Below are positions 49,447 to 59,132 of a DNA stretch of 64,000 nucleotides, one piece after another. This DNA comes from Bryobacterales bacterium (GTDB lineage Bacteria > Acidobacteriota > Terriglobia > Bryobacterales > Bryobacteraceae). The number at the start of each line of letters is the position of its first letter. Position 1 is the stretch's first letter. The notes beneath the pieces are model-generated. The model had not been told where the DNA came from and searched no databases. It worked only from the letters and a program-made list of their open reading frames with translations. The stretch lies in assembly GCA_020847045.1 (NCBI GenBank), contig JADLCT010000059.1:124001-188000 (forward strand), written 5' to 3'. A program made the translations under genes and the position numbers.

Positions 49447-51777
49447 ATGAGCCGTACGCCCTCTCTTCCCGTCGACGCCCTGCTGCCGGAGATTCTCGCC
49501 CACCTCCGCGCCACGTCCAACCTTGTGCTGGAGGCCGAACCGGGGGCGGGCAAGACGACGCGCGTGCCTCCGGTGCTTCTCGAGTTCGGCGAGGTGCTGG
49601 TGCTGGAGCCCAGACGCGTGGCGGCGCGCATGGCGGCGCGGCGCGTGGCACAGGAGATGGGTGAGACGCCCGGAGGGACCGTTGGCTACCAGGTTCGCTT
49701 CGATGAGGCGGCGGGCCCGCGCACGCGACTGCGGTTCCTGACCGAAGGCGTACTGACGCGCCGGCTGCTGGCCGACCCGGAGCTGCGCGGCGTGGCCGTG
49801 GTGGTGCTCGACGAGTTTCACGAGCGTCATCTGGACGGCGACGCGGCGCTGGCGCTGCTGCTGCGCCTGCAGCGCACGGCGCGGCCGGACCTGAAGCTGG
49901 TGGTGATGTCAGCCACGATCGAAGGCGGACGTGTCGCCGCGCATCTGGGCGGATGTCCCGTGGTGCGCAGCCGTGGGCGGTTGTTCGACACCGTGGTCGA
50001 GTACACGCCCTTTGCCTCGGAGCCGCTGGAGGAGACTGTGGCCTCGGCGCTGGAGCGCGTGAGCACGGGCGGACTCGACGGCGACGTGCTGGTGTTTCTT
50101 CCGGGGGCGCGCGAAATTCGCGCCGCGATGCGCGCTTGCGAACGCACGCTCGCCCGGCTGGACGCCGAAGGGCTGCCGTTGTTCGGCGATCTGCCGCCCG
50201 AGGAACAGGACCGCGCCCTGCTGCCATCGCCCCGGCGCAAGGTGATCTTCTCGACCAATGTGGCCGAAAGCTCGCTCACAATCGAGGGTGTCCGCGTGGT
50301 GATCGATTCAGGCCTGGCGCGCGTGGCGCGCGATTCGGTGCACACGGGGCTGCCCGAACTATATGTCACGCGCATCAGCCAGGCCAGCGCCACGCAGCGC
50401 GCTGGTCGCGCCGGGCGCACCGGACCGGGCCGCGTGGTGCGCCTGTATCCGCGGGAGGACCTGCTGCGGCGTCCGGCTCAAGACACGCCGGAGATTCTGC
50501 GACGCGAGTTGAGCGGTCTGTGCCTGGAACTGCAAGCCATGCGCGTGGGTGATCCCGAGGCGCTTCCGTGGTTGGATGCGCCACCGGAGGCATCGCTCGC
50601 GGCCGCACGCGAGTTGTTGAAGCGCATCGGAGCGTCCGGCGGCGACCAGGCGGCCATGGCGCGCCTGCCACTGCATCCGCGTCTGTCGGCCATGTGTATC
50701 GAGGCCGGGCGCAGGGGTGCGAGCGAGTTGGCCTGCGAGGCGGCGGCTCTGCTGAGCGCGGGCGAGTATGGACGCGAGTCACGAGGCGGGATGGATCTGT
50801 TGGACGCCCTGCATCGCGAGCCGTCGTTCACGGCACGCCGCATTCGCGACCAGGTGGCGCGCATCGTAAAGCCGCGGCGTGGCGCGCGCGACGAGGCGGG
50901 CCTGCTGCACGCCGTGCTGCGCGGTTATGCCGACCGCCTGCGCCGGCTGCGCGACGGCAGCCTGGCCGTGGCGCTCGACATTGAGGAGCGCAAGGACCGC
51001 GGCGAACCGCTGTTGCGGCTGTATGCGCGGGTCGAGCCCGAGTGGCTGATCGACCTGTGGCCGGAGCGCGTCGAGGAGCGCGACACGGTGGAGTGGCATC
51101 GCACGGGCGAGCGTGTGGAACGTGTCAGCGCGCTGGTGTTCGACGGCCTGGTGCTCGAAGAAACGCGCGGACGGGCCGTGGACCCGGCGCGCGCGGCGGC
51201 GCTGCTGGCGGCCAAGGCTCTCGAAACCGGACTGCACCGGTTCGCCGGCCAGGAGGAACTGGCCGCCTACCATTTGCGCCGGGCCTTTGCCGCCGGGTCG
51301 TGCGGAGTGCCGCCTTTGGACGAAGAAGTGGTGCGGGAGACGCTCGAGTCGCTGTGCCAGGGTTTGACCAGCTTTTCCGAACTGGCCGTGGCCTGCCGCG
51401 ACGGGGCGTTCTGTAAAGCGTTGGATGCCCGCCTGGACGCCGGTGCGCGGAGGCGCTTCGAGGAGTTGGCCCCGGCTCGTCTGCGCCTGCCCAGCGGACG
51501 GACGGCCGCCGTGCGCTACGAACCCGGCAAGCCGCCCGTGGTGGCGGCGCGGTTGCAGGAGTTCTTCGGCATGAAGGAGTCGCCGAGAATCGGGGGCGCG
51601 ACGCCGCTGTTGATCGAGTTGCTCGCGCCCAACATGCGTCCGGTGCAAACGACGACGGACCTGGCGGGCTTCTGGGCGCGGCTGTATCCGCAACTGCGGC
51701 GCGAGTTGGGCCGGCGTTATCCGAAACACTCCTGGCCGGAGGATCCGCTAACGGCTTCGCCGCCTGAGCGGCGGTAG
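49447..51777 (+). CDS. hrpB: ATP-dependent helicase HrpB
   Basis: 776 aa DEAH-box helicase. Motif I EAEPGAGKTTRVPP, motif Ia VLEPRRVAARMAARRVA, motif II (DEFH) VVLDEFHERHLDGD, motif III VVMSATIEG, motif V STNVAESSLTIEGV and motif VI ATQRAGRAGRTGPG are all present, with the HrpB-specific C-terminal domain ending IQLL-like (LLIELLAPNMRPVQTTTDLA; FWARLYPQLRRELGRRYPKH). The ATG at 49447 gives the standard N-terminus; a longer open frame upstream runs antisense through fpg and is rejected. Substrate RNA or DNA unknown. Confidence 0.95.
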   Translation: MSRTPSLPVDALLPEILAHLRATSNLVLEAEPGAGKTTRVPPVLLEFGEVLVLEPRRVAARMAARRVAQEMGETPGGTVGYQVRFDEAAGPRTRLRFLTEGVLTRRLLADPELRGVAVVVLDEFHERHLDGDAALALLLRLQRTARPDLKLVVMSATIEGGRVAAHLGGCPVVRSRGRLFDTVVEYTPFASEPLEETVASALERVSTGGLDGDVLVFLPGAREIRAAMRACERTLARLDAEGLPLFGDLPPEEQDRALLPSPRRKVIFSTNVAESSLTIEGVRVVIDSGLARVARDSVHTGLPELYVTRISQASATQRAGRAGRTGPGRVVRLYPREDLLRRPAQDTPEILRRELSGLCLELQAMRVGDPEALPWLDAPPEASLAAARELLKRIGASGGDQAAMARLPLHPRLSAMCIEAGRRGASELACEAAALLSAGEYGRESRGGMDLLDALHREPSFTARRIRDQVARIVKPRRGARDEAGLLHAVLRGYADRLRRLRDGSLAVALDIEERKDRGEPLLRLYARVEPEWLIDLWPERVEERDTVEWHRTGERVERVSALVFDGLVLEETRGRAVDPARAAALLAAKALETGLHRFAGQEELAAYHLRRAFAAGSCGVPPLDEEVVRETLESLCQGLTSFSELAVACRDGAFCKALDARLDAGARRRFEELAPARLRLPSGRTAAVRYEPGKPPVVAARLQEFFGMKESPRIGGATPLLIELLAPNMRPVQTTTDLAGFWARLYPQLRRELGRRYPKHSWPEDPLTASPPERR

Positions 51778-51805
51778 AAGACGGCGGCGCGGGCGGCGCG
51801 CCACC

Positions 51806-54244
51806 ATGGCGGGCTATTGGAATCCGGCCAGAGCGGCCAGGTCTGTCTCGGTTCTGCGTTCCTGTACACAGAGAAGGGTTGCTTTGGCAGGCGAAAGTGA
51901 GCAGCGGCCGTTCAGGATGGGCAGGTTGCCGAATTCGGCGAAGGTTTGCGAATCCCGGCTTTGGAACGAGTACCCTTTTTGGCAAAACGGCCCAATTCGA
52001 CGGGTGATCGCCCGCTACCCTTTGCCGAACACGACGTTCGCCGGTCACGGCTTCCATTGGATCGGCAGTCCCAACAATTACGTGACCAATAACCAGGAGA
52101 TGGGCCGCTGGGATCACAATTTCACGGACAACAGCAGGCTCATGTTCCGCTATGTGCAGGAGGATCAAGGCGCCGTCAATTACCAGCCGGGCTGGACCGG
52201 CGGCCAGTTTCCTTCCGTAAACAGCGACCTCTTCTTTGCCAGCAAGAATCTGGTTGCGAACCTCACCCATATTCTGAGCCCGCGCTTGCTGAACGTTGCC
52301 CAGTTCGGCTATAACGCCCGGCCCTTTGGACTTGTCGATGGCAAGACCTCGGACCCGAAGCTGCTTTCCCGCGAAGGGTTTACTTATACCGGGTTGTTTC
52401 CGGAAACCAGCGGATCCTGGCCGCGCCATCGCGGCTTCGATGGGTTCGACAGCATCAAACACCGCTCGAATTACCGGAACAAGATGGAGATCTTCCAGGC
52501 CCAGGACAATCTCTCCTTTACGGCCGGCGCGCATAACTTCAAAGTTGGATTCGATTGGAGTTCCGGCCGGCTCGGCGAACCCGCGAATGGCTCTGGCGAT
52601 TACACCGCGGGCTACTTCAGGTTCCGCGATACGCGCAACATGCTGCTTGGCAATGTCCGCTCCTACCAGGAAGAGCAGGCGCAGAACGTGGAGTCCAGCC
52701 GTATGACCGATTTGGGAATCTATGCGGCCGGCACCTGGAAGCTGACCACCAGTCTCACGCTGGACGTAGGACTGCGCTGGCAATACCTCAGCCCGGCCCG
52801 CTCCATTAAGAACAACATTTCGAACTTTTGTCCGGGCCTTTATGACCGTTCGCGATGCTCGACTGCGGCCTTCGACGGCGACGGTCTGCTCGATCCGCGC
52901 CGCTGCGACACCATGAACGGCATCGTCACGCCTGCCTCGCCGAATGCGGTGAGTGCGGCGCTGGTCCAACGTCATTTTCAGAATTGGGAGCCTCGCTTTG
53001 GCATCGCCTGGACCCCCTTGGCGAGCCGGCGGCTGGTCTTCCGCGGCGGCGGCGGGATATTCCACGGCCGGGACGCCGGTTCCCTGACGAGCGCGCTCGG
53101 ACTGCCGCCGCCGTTCAACCGCACCGTCGAGTTGACCAGCCTCTCGTTTGCGGCGCTATCTCCGGGCAGGCTCTCACCCTTCAACCCTGACACGCCCCAG
53201 GCGCCCACGTTCCTGCAAACGCTCGACCCGGTGTACAAGACGCCAACCAGCTACCAGTACAGTTTTGGCGTTCAGTATGAACTGGCGCCGCGATCCACCT
53301 TCGATGTGAGCTATGCCGGAAGCCGCCAGATTCATCAAGGGCGCAACCGCGATATCAACCAGGTCCCCGCGCAGTACCGGAAGGGTGTGTTCGAGGGCGA
53401 TACGAATCCGGACCTGGTCAGGCCCTTCCTCGGATTCTCGAATATTTACGTCAATGAACGTGCCGGCACGACGCGTTACAACTCGCTGCAAGGCCTCTTC
53501 AGCCACCGCATGGGCAGAGGGTTTACCTTCCAGGCGGCGTATGCCTGGGCCACCACCATCTCCACGGCCGGGAACCGCGATTCGGAAGCCATTGATTCCG
53601 CCGTCTACGATGCGTACAACCCCTCTCTTGAAAAAGGGTTCTCTTCCGCCGATCAGCGTCATTCGCTCACGTTGAACTACAACTGGGAGTTGCCGTTCTT
53701 CCACAACGCGAGGGGCATCACCCGAACCATTCTGGGCGGTTGGAGGCTTTCGGGGGTGACGGCGTTTCGCGGGGGGCTCCCGGCGAGCGTGTGCTCGGGA
53801 GGCGGCTACGCCGGTCTGTTTGGCTCCGAATGTGAGCGGACGAACCTCATCGGGAAGCCCAATCTTTCAAGGGGCCAGCGAAGCATGCTTCACTACTTCA
53901 ATACGGATGCGTTTGTCCTCCAGGCGCCAGGCACGATCGGGAATGCCGCCAAAGGTATTGTCCGCATGCCGGGAGTGAATGATTGGGACATATCCGCCTT
54001 TAAGGAATTCCGCCTGCCCGTGTTTCCATCCCGCGCCCCAGGCGAGGAAGCGCTGCTGCAAGTTCGCGCGGATTTCTTCAATGCCTTCAACCACACCCAG
54101 TTCTGCGGTGTGGATACCGAATTCGTTCCGCTCCGGGATGCCACGGGGTCGCCCGCCGACCCGGGCACCGGGTTCGGAGCGGTAAATTGCGCGCGGGCGC
54201 CACGCTCAGCGGGCCTGCCCATCAAAAAAGGCACTATTCCCTAG
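51806..54244 (+). pseudogene. 5'-truncated TonB-dependent receptor (Oar-like barrel)
   Basis: Open frame of 812 codons, of which about 750 from near 51995 are the barrel of a carboxypeptidase-regulatory-type TonB receptor: RYPLPNTTFAG, WDHNFTDNSRLMFRYVQED, HNFKVGFDW, GIYAAGTWKLTTSLTLDVGL, FNAFNHTQFCGVD. The signal peptide, the carboxypeptidase-like domain, the plug and the first barrel strands, about 350-400 residues by comparison with the 9702 receptor, are missing. The first 60 codons have no receptor-like content and no signal peptide, and no ribosome site precedes the ATG. It also ends in KKGTIP with no terminal aromatic residue. A remnant left by deletion or recombination is the simplest reading. 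Confidence 0.72.
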
Positions 54245-54278
54245 CCGGCCGCCGCTTCGGAGCCGATAAGGAACTAGC

Positions 54279-55640
54279 ATGGGAATCACGCCGCTCAAGT
54301 TCACGGGAATTAGCAGTTTTTCCGAGGATTTTCAGACAATTCTCTCGCGCGCTGTCTCCATCGCTTCCCTGCCGTTGCAGCAACTGCAGAACGATCAGAC
54401 AGAGATGCTGGCAAAGAAGCAGTCCTTATCCAGCCTCAGAAGCGCCGTGTCCGATTTGGCAATTGCCATTGAGGCGCTCGGAGAAGTGGGGGCCACGCGG
54501 AGCCTGAGCGTGAGTTCCACGAACACGAACCGGGTCACGGTTTCCAAGAGCGGGAACGCCAGCAATGGGCTGTATCACCTCACCAACATCACATCGGTAG
54601 CCTCGGTGGCAAGCGAGAACTTCCTCACCGGAGTGGACACGCAAGACGCCACGCCGGTGGATGGAGATGGGGAGCTTGAACTGGTTCTGGGAACCCAGAC
54701 CTACGCAGTTTCGCTAGACGGCGCCAGCAACAACCTGCTCGGCCTGCGCGATGCCATCAATCACTCCGGTGCGGCGGTGACAGCGAACATCATCAACTCC
54801 GGAACGGAGACAGCCACTTACTACCTGTCGGTAACCGCGCAGCAGCCCGGCGAAACCGTGCTAGCCCTGCGTTCGGAGGCGGGGAATTCCAATTCCAATC
54901 TCCTCGGTTCGGGTAATCAGGGCTCCAATGCCGAGTTTGAGCTGAACGGAATTCCGATCACTCGTGGTGACAACACGATATCGGATGTCATCGATGGCCT
55001 CACCCTGACCATCCTGGATACGACTGAGCCGGGCGAGCAGGTGAGCATCGCGGCAAATTCCTCACGGGGAACTTTCGCCACCCGGTTGAATGATTTGGTT
55101 GCGGCCTACAATGCGGCGGCCTCCGCCGTTAATGCTCACATTGGCGACGATGCGGGCGTACTGAGCGGCGACGCCATTTTGCGGCAGATCCAAGGTGCTC
55201 TCCGGCGGATGAACGGCTACGCGAACGGAGGCGAGGTGGGTTCGCTGGCGGCGCTTGGCATCGAGTTGGACAAGACCGGCACGATGAGCTTCGATACAGC
55301 AAAGTTTTATTCCCTGAGTACTTCGCAGTTCGAGTCCGCGTTGGATCTGATGGGTACGCGAGAGACCGGCTTCGGAGCGCTGGCTCAGCGGCTGGACGAA
55401 ATCAGTAACCCGGTCTCGGGCCTGATTAAGAAGCAGCAGGACGCACTCGATCAAAGCGATGACCGGATCGACCGGCAAGTCGAGGCAATGAGCGAACGGA
55501 TCGCGGTGATGCAGAGCAGCCTGGCCATAAGACTGCAACAGGCCGATGTCCTCATCAGCCAGTTCGCCTCGCAGCAGTCGCAGTTGGAGGCGGTGGTGAA
55601 ATCGCTCAACACCATGTCCTTCGGCAAGGAGAAAGGCTAG
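54279..55640 (+). CDS. fliD: Flagellar filament cap protein FliD
   Basis: 453 aa. The N-terminal FliD_N block starts with FTGISSFSEDFQTILSRAVS and IASLPLQQLQNDQTEMLAKK, the middle has flagellin-hook-like Asn/Ser/Thr-rich sheets, and the C-terminal FliD_C block includes TFATRLNDLVAAYNAAASAV, LRQIQGALRRMNGY, ALGIELDKTGTMSFD and a final coiled coil (LDQSDDRIDRQVEAMSERIA; LQQADVLISQFASQQSQLEA). It caps the growing filament so that secreted flagellin polymerises. The ATG at 54279 follows AAGGAA. Its stop overlaps the start of the FliT-like gene. No flagellin or FliS is in the window. Confidence 0.92.
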   Translation: MGITPLKFTGISSFSEDFQTILSRAVSIASLPLQQLQNDQTEMLAKKQSLSSLRSAVSDLAIAIEALGEVGATRSLSVSSTNTNRVTVSKSGNASNGLYHLTNITSVASVASENFLTGVDTQDATPVDGDGELELVLGTQTYAVSLDGASNNLLGLRDAINHSGAAVTANIINSGTETATYYLSVTAQQPGETVLALRSEAGNSNSNLLGSGNQGSNAEFELNGIPITRGDNTISDVIDGLTLTILDTTEPGEQVSIAANSSRGTFATRLNDLVAAYNAAASAVNAHIGDDAGVLSGDAILRQIQGALRRMNGYANGGEVGSLAALGIELDKTGTMSFDTAKFYSLSTSQFESALDLMGTRETGFGALAQRLDEISNPVSGLIKKQQDALDQSDDRIDRQVEAMSERIAVMQSSLAIRLQQADVLISQFASQQSQLEAVVKSLNTMSFGKEKG

Positions 55641-55963
55641 TGAGCCGCTGGTCCAATATACTCGCCGAACTCGATCACATTGATTTCGCCTTGTGCCGGG
55701 AATCCGAACCCGGCTCTCTCTCCTACTGGCTGCAAAGACGCGCTTCGCTTCTGGAGAGCATGAGCGGAGCCGGTGACGCGCCTTCCGATCGAGCCGAACA
55801 GGTCCGGCTGGCGCAAGCCGTCCAGCGGGGCAGGGAACAGTTGGAGCAATGGAGCCGGCAGCGTGACGGACTTCGCGCCGAGGCGGGTAACCTGCATGTC
55901 TGCCGCAGGATGGTCCAGGCGCTCCGGCCTGCCCGTGGTTCTTACTTCAGCATCGAGAGCTAG
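55640..55963 (+). CDS. FliT-like flagellar export chaperone (putative)
   Basis: 107 aa, helical, starting at a GTG overlapping the fliD stop (55638-55640). The size, the helical heptad-like pattern (LQRRASLLESM; AEQVRLAQAVQRGREQLEQW) and position directly after fliD fit FliT, the chaperone of FliD, but sequence conservation in this family is low and no diagnostic motif is seen. Coupled translation supports a functional link with FliD. Confidence 0.55.
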   Translation: MSRWSNILAELDHIDFALCRESEPGSLSYWLQRRASLLESMSGAGDAPSDRAEQVRLAQAVQRGREQLEQWSRQRDGLRAEAGNLHVCRRMVQALRPARGSYFSIES

Positions 55964-56238
55964 CGTGCCGTCCCGGGATTGCCGGAACGCCGTCAGACTG
56001 AAATCGGTGATCGGATTCGCTGGAATATGCGGCGAGGCGCCCGATCTCCTCCAGGCTTCCCGCGCCAGCATCGCTGCTCAGCATGCCCGCCGTGCCGTAT
56101 GAGCTTCGAACGCAAAATCAGCCCGGCTGCACACTGTCAGTACGAGGGACTGCTCTTGCAGGGCGGTAACTGCCGCGCGAAAACTCACGTCTGGCTTAAG
56201 CGAACGTGTGCTGCCGAGGGGTTGGGGAGCTTTTGGGG
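55964..56238. other. Convergent intergenic stretch, nothing recognised
   Basis: 275 bases between the convergent FliT-like and TPR-glycosyltransferase genes. Short open frames are present but have no ribosome site or coding signal. No clear terminator hairpin with T run was found. Confidence 0.5.
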
Positions 56239-58188
56239 CTAACGGTGCTTCGCCTCGACACCTGCTTGCAAGCAATTGGCCACACGCGCTACAACGGAAG
56301 CCCATTGACCGGGCTGGTCTTGCCGGAACAACCGCATCGAAGGATACCAGAGCGAATCTTCACGCTCCAATTGCCAGCGCCAATCGGCGGCGAATGGCAG
56401 AAGGGTCCAAACGGGCTTTCCCAGCGTGGCTGCCAAGTGCGCCACCATCGTGTCCACGGAGATGACAAGATCCAGCCCTTGCAGAAGAGACGCCAGATCA
56501 GCCACCGTCCCATCGGGTTGTTCCACAACCTCGAGTTGCCAGGTATTCCCAAGCGAATCCATCTCGCTCACGGCTGGGCCGCGTTGCAGAGAGATGAGCC
56601 GCACACCCTGCAGTTGGGCGAGGGGGGCCAGCTCGGCGAGTGGTATGGACCGGTTCCGCCCCTTTATGTGGTCGGGATGCCCGGCCCAGCACAGCCCTAC
56701 CTTCTTTCCAGCGCCGCCCACCAGGGCCGCCGCGGCGACAGGGACCGGAAACCAAACCGGTGGGATCTCCGGAAAGCAACCAGCCAGACTCAACAACGGA
56801 ATGTGGTAATCCGTGCAGGGCGGCACGTTGCCGCGCTCCACTACCTCGATGTCAGGCAACCCCTTGAGTAACGAATGGAGACGTGGCTGGACCTCGAACA
56901 CCACTCGAGCGCCACCTTCGGTCAGCAACCGAAGGTAGCGAAGGAACTGGATTGTATCCCCCAGTCCCTGTTCGCTCCACACCAGAATGGCTCTGCCCTC
57001 CAACCGTTGGCCCCGCCAGCGTGGCGAGGAGAACTTACGGCGCGGAAATCCGGCTTGTTCCAGGCGGGCCTCATACAACTGCCAGCCCCGGCGGAAATCC
57101 CCCGCGGCGAGCGAAGCGAGTGATAGATTCCAACGTGAGTCGACGTGCGCTGGCTGGCGCGCAAGGGCGCGTTCGAAGCAAGTCTTGGCATCGGGCAGCC
57201 GGTTCTCAGCCAGGCAAAGTGCACCGAGGTTGTTGAGCGCATCGGCATGCCCCGGATCGGCCACCAACAAGAGCTCATACTGCGTTCGGGCCTCGCCAAC
57301 GCGGCCTGTATTCTGCAGCGTGAGTGCAAGGTTGTAGCGGGCATCGGAATAGCCGGGGCGAATGGCGAGGGCGCGTTCGTAAGCGGCGATGGCTCCCTGC
57401 GTGTCTTGTTCGGCTTGCAGGAGATGGCCCAGATTGTTATGTGCCTCGGCGCAATGGAAGTCCAGATCGATGGCGCGTTCGTAACAGCCGCGAGCCTCTG
57501 GCAGCAGGCGCAAGGCGCTGGCCGCGAGGCCGCGGTGGTACCAGGCCGCGGTCAGCGTGGAAGCGTGCCGGCAGGCCTCCGTATACAAGTCTCTTGCCCG
57601 GCGCCAGTCTCCACCGCTGGCCGCTTCGTGGCCGCACTGCAGCAGCGCTCGAGCGCAATTGTCAGCCGCCTCGGTATAGGCGGGATCCAGCGCGAGAGCA
57701 GCCTTAAAATCCTGGCAGGCCTCCGCGCAGCGCCCCTGGGCAGCCCGGACATGGCCCAGCGCGTTGCGCAGCTCCGGACTGGCTCCGTCGCATTGCACGG
57801 CGGAAAGGAGCACACTCTCCGCCTCAGCGCTGTGGCCGGACTCAGACAAGGCCCGCCCGAGCTTGCCTAGCGTCGGCGCATGCAGTGGCTCCATCCGCAG
57901 TACTTGCCGGTAGGAGGCGATCGCTCCCTCCAGATCGCCCGCGCGGCGCAGGGCCAAACCGAGGTTGGCCAGGTAGACCGGATGTGGGCGCAGCTCCAAG
58001 GCGCGGCTCAACAGGCTCAGCGCCCGGCCGTGCTCGCCCTGCTCGCTTAGCAGGAGCCCAAGCAAGTGGAGCGCGTCGGCATGCTCGGGCGCCTCAGTGA
58101 GAGTCTCACAGTAAAGCCGGGCGGCTGCGATGTGATTGCCCGCCCGGTGTTCGGCCAGCCCCGCCTGCAGCAATTCAGAAGCAGTCAT
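56239..58188 (-). CDS. TPR protein with C-terminal GT9-like glycosyltransferase domain
   Basis: 649 aa. Residues 1-400 are about eleven tetratricopeptide repeats (LLQAGLAEHRAGNHIAAARL; LGRALSESGHSAEAESVLLS; AIAAYERALAIRPGYSDARY). The C-terminal 220 residues resemble the ADP-heptose/GT9 C-terminal fold: RAILVWSEQGLGDTIQFLRY, VGLCWAGHPDHIKGRNRSIP, LDLVISVDTMVAHLAATLGK, VWTLLPFAADWRW. Such TPR-glycosyltransferases are common in flagellar and surface glycosylation loci. The ATG at 58188 overlaps the E1-beta-like stop (ATGA); the GTG two codons earlier is less likely. Last gene of the minus-strand sugar operon, facing fliD. Confidence 0.88.
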   Translation of the reverse strand: MTASELLQAGLAEHRAGNHIAAARLYCETLTEAPEHADALHLLGLLLSEQGEHGRALSLLSRALELRPHPVYLANLGLALRRAGDLEGAIASYRQVLRMEPLHAPTLGKLGRALSESGHSAEAESVLLSAVQCDGASPELRNALGHVRAAQGRCAEACQDFKAALALDPAYTEAADNCARALLQCGHEAASGGDWRRARDLYTEACRHASTLTAAWYHRGLAASALRLLPEARGCYERAIDLDFHCAEAHNNLGHLLQAEQDTQGAIAAYERALAIRPGYSDARYNLALTLQNTGRVGEARTQYELLLVADPGHADALNNLGALCLAENRLPDAKTCFERALARQPAHVDSRWNLSLASLAAGDFRRGWQLYEARLEQAGFPRRKFSSPRWRGQRLEGRAILVWSEQGLGDTIQFLRYLRLLTEGGARVVFEVQPRLHSLLKGLPDIEVVERGNVPPCTDYHIPLLSLAGCFPEIPPVWFPVPVAAAALVGGAGKKVGLCWAGHPDHIKGRNRSIPLAELAPLAQLQGVRLISLQRGPAVSEMDSLGNTWQLEVVEQPDGTVADLASLLQGLDLVISVDTMVAHLAATLGKPVWTLLPFAADWRWQLEREDSLWYPSMRLFRQDQPGQWASVVARVANCLQAGVEAKHR

Positions 58189-59132
58189 CGGCACAACGCA
58201 AGCTCCTCTAATGGCGGCGCGAAGCGGTCATCGGAGACGGCGTCATTGGTGGCATCCTCGCGGGTGTGGATGTCTAGGCGAACCCCGGGGGCTGCGAGAA
58301 GCACCTGCGCCGCCAGCTTGTGTGCCGGCGAGAGCGTCTCTTTGCCTCCATCGAAAACTATCAGCCGGCCTGTCCGCGCCGCGTCGTCCACGACGCGCTC
58401 CCAGCGGTGCGGAGCGACCGGGTGGAGGGAAAACAGACTCGCTGAGCGTCCGCCGGCCATCATGCGGGCGGCCAGTTCCGCGCCTGAGTCGAGCGTGAAC
58501 GAGAAGCACGCAATGGTGGCATCGCGGCCCTCGGCGAACTGGAAGCAGGACTGGTCGCGGGCCTCCCACAGCAGCGGCAAGTCGGCCACGGGGGCGCTGA
58601 ACAGGCGCTGCGAGAAGGCGAGGATGCGGAAGCCAGGCCGAAGGAGTTGCGCTGCGATAATCCGCTCCAGTTCCACCTTGGCCACAGGCGCGAACCCATC
58701 GGCGCGCACCGTCGAGCAGATCCCGTTGAGTCCTTGAAAGCTCGATTGCGGTCCCTGCAAACCCTGGTCGCAGACAATGGCCGCGATCGTGAAGCTGCCG
58801 TCCACGGGCGCTCCCTGGGCGCGCACGAACTGCATCGTGTTGGCCAGTTGATCAAGGGCCAGCAACAGGAAATCCAATTGCTTCATGTACAGCACACAGC
58901 GCGCGCCGTTCATCATGAGACCGAATCCAGTTCCGGCGTGCGTCAGTTCACAATTGCCGATGTTGGTAAGTATGCCCGGCAAGTGGCGCGTCAGGCCGCA
59001 GATGCAGCTTCCCTTGTCGATGTTCTCTCCCATTTGCACAAGCGGCGTCTGGGAAGCCATCGCGGCGGAAATGGTCCGGGCCAGCGCTGCCTGCACCGTG
59101 GCCAGATACGTCGCCGTTACCGGCTGAGACAT
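58185..59132 (-). CDS. Pyruvate-dehydrogenase E1 beta-like / transketolase C-terminal subunit
   Basis: 315 aa. Pyrimidine-binding domain typical of E1 beta: VQMGENIDKGSCICG with the conserved Glu, NCELTHAGTGFGLMMNGARC (matching the PISE..G.GAA.G block), and LDFLLLALDQLANTMQFVRA. The QHSQ segment that carries a catalytic His in true E1 beta reads GPQSSFQGLNG, so the His is replaced. The C-terminal transketolase domain ends DIHTREDATNDAVSDD. The ATG at 59132 has GGAGG; upstream codons overlap the alpha gene. The alpha/beta pair has no E2 or E3 here. It probably transfers an activated two-carbon (acetyl or acyl) unit to a sugar rather than feeding acetyl-CoA. Confidence 0.82.
   Translation of the reverse strand: MSQPVTATYLATVQAALARTISAAMASQTPLVQMGENIDKGSCICGLTRHLPGILTNIGNCELTHAGTGFGLMMNGARCVLYMKQLDFLLLALDQLANTMQFVRAQGAPVDGSFTIAAIVCDQGLQGPQSSFQGLNGICSTVRADGFAPVAKVELERIIAAQLLRPGFRILAFSQRLFSAPVADLPLLWEARDQSCFQFAEGRDATIACFSFTLDSGAELAARMMAGGRSASLFSLHPVAPHRWERVVDDAARTGRLIVFDGGKETLSPAHKLAAQVLLAAPGVRLDIHTREDATNDAVSDDRFAPPLEELALCR

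Noticed and set aside
51778..52000. Insertion sequence causing the receptor truncation
   Set aside because: No transposase, terminal inverted repeat or target duplication seen at either end of the remnant.
54262..54269. Exact sigma-28 -10 box GCCGATAA just upstream of fliD
   Set aside because: No -35 match at the proper distance, and transcription would start within 3 bases of the ATG, after the ribosome site. AAGGAA overlapping this octamer is the ribosome binding site.
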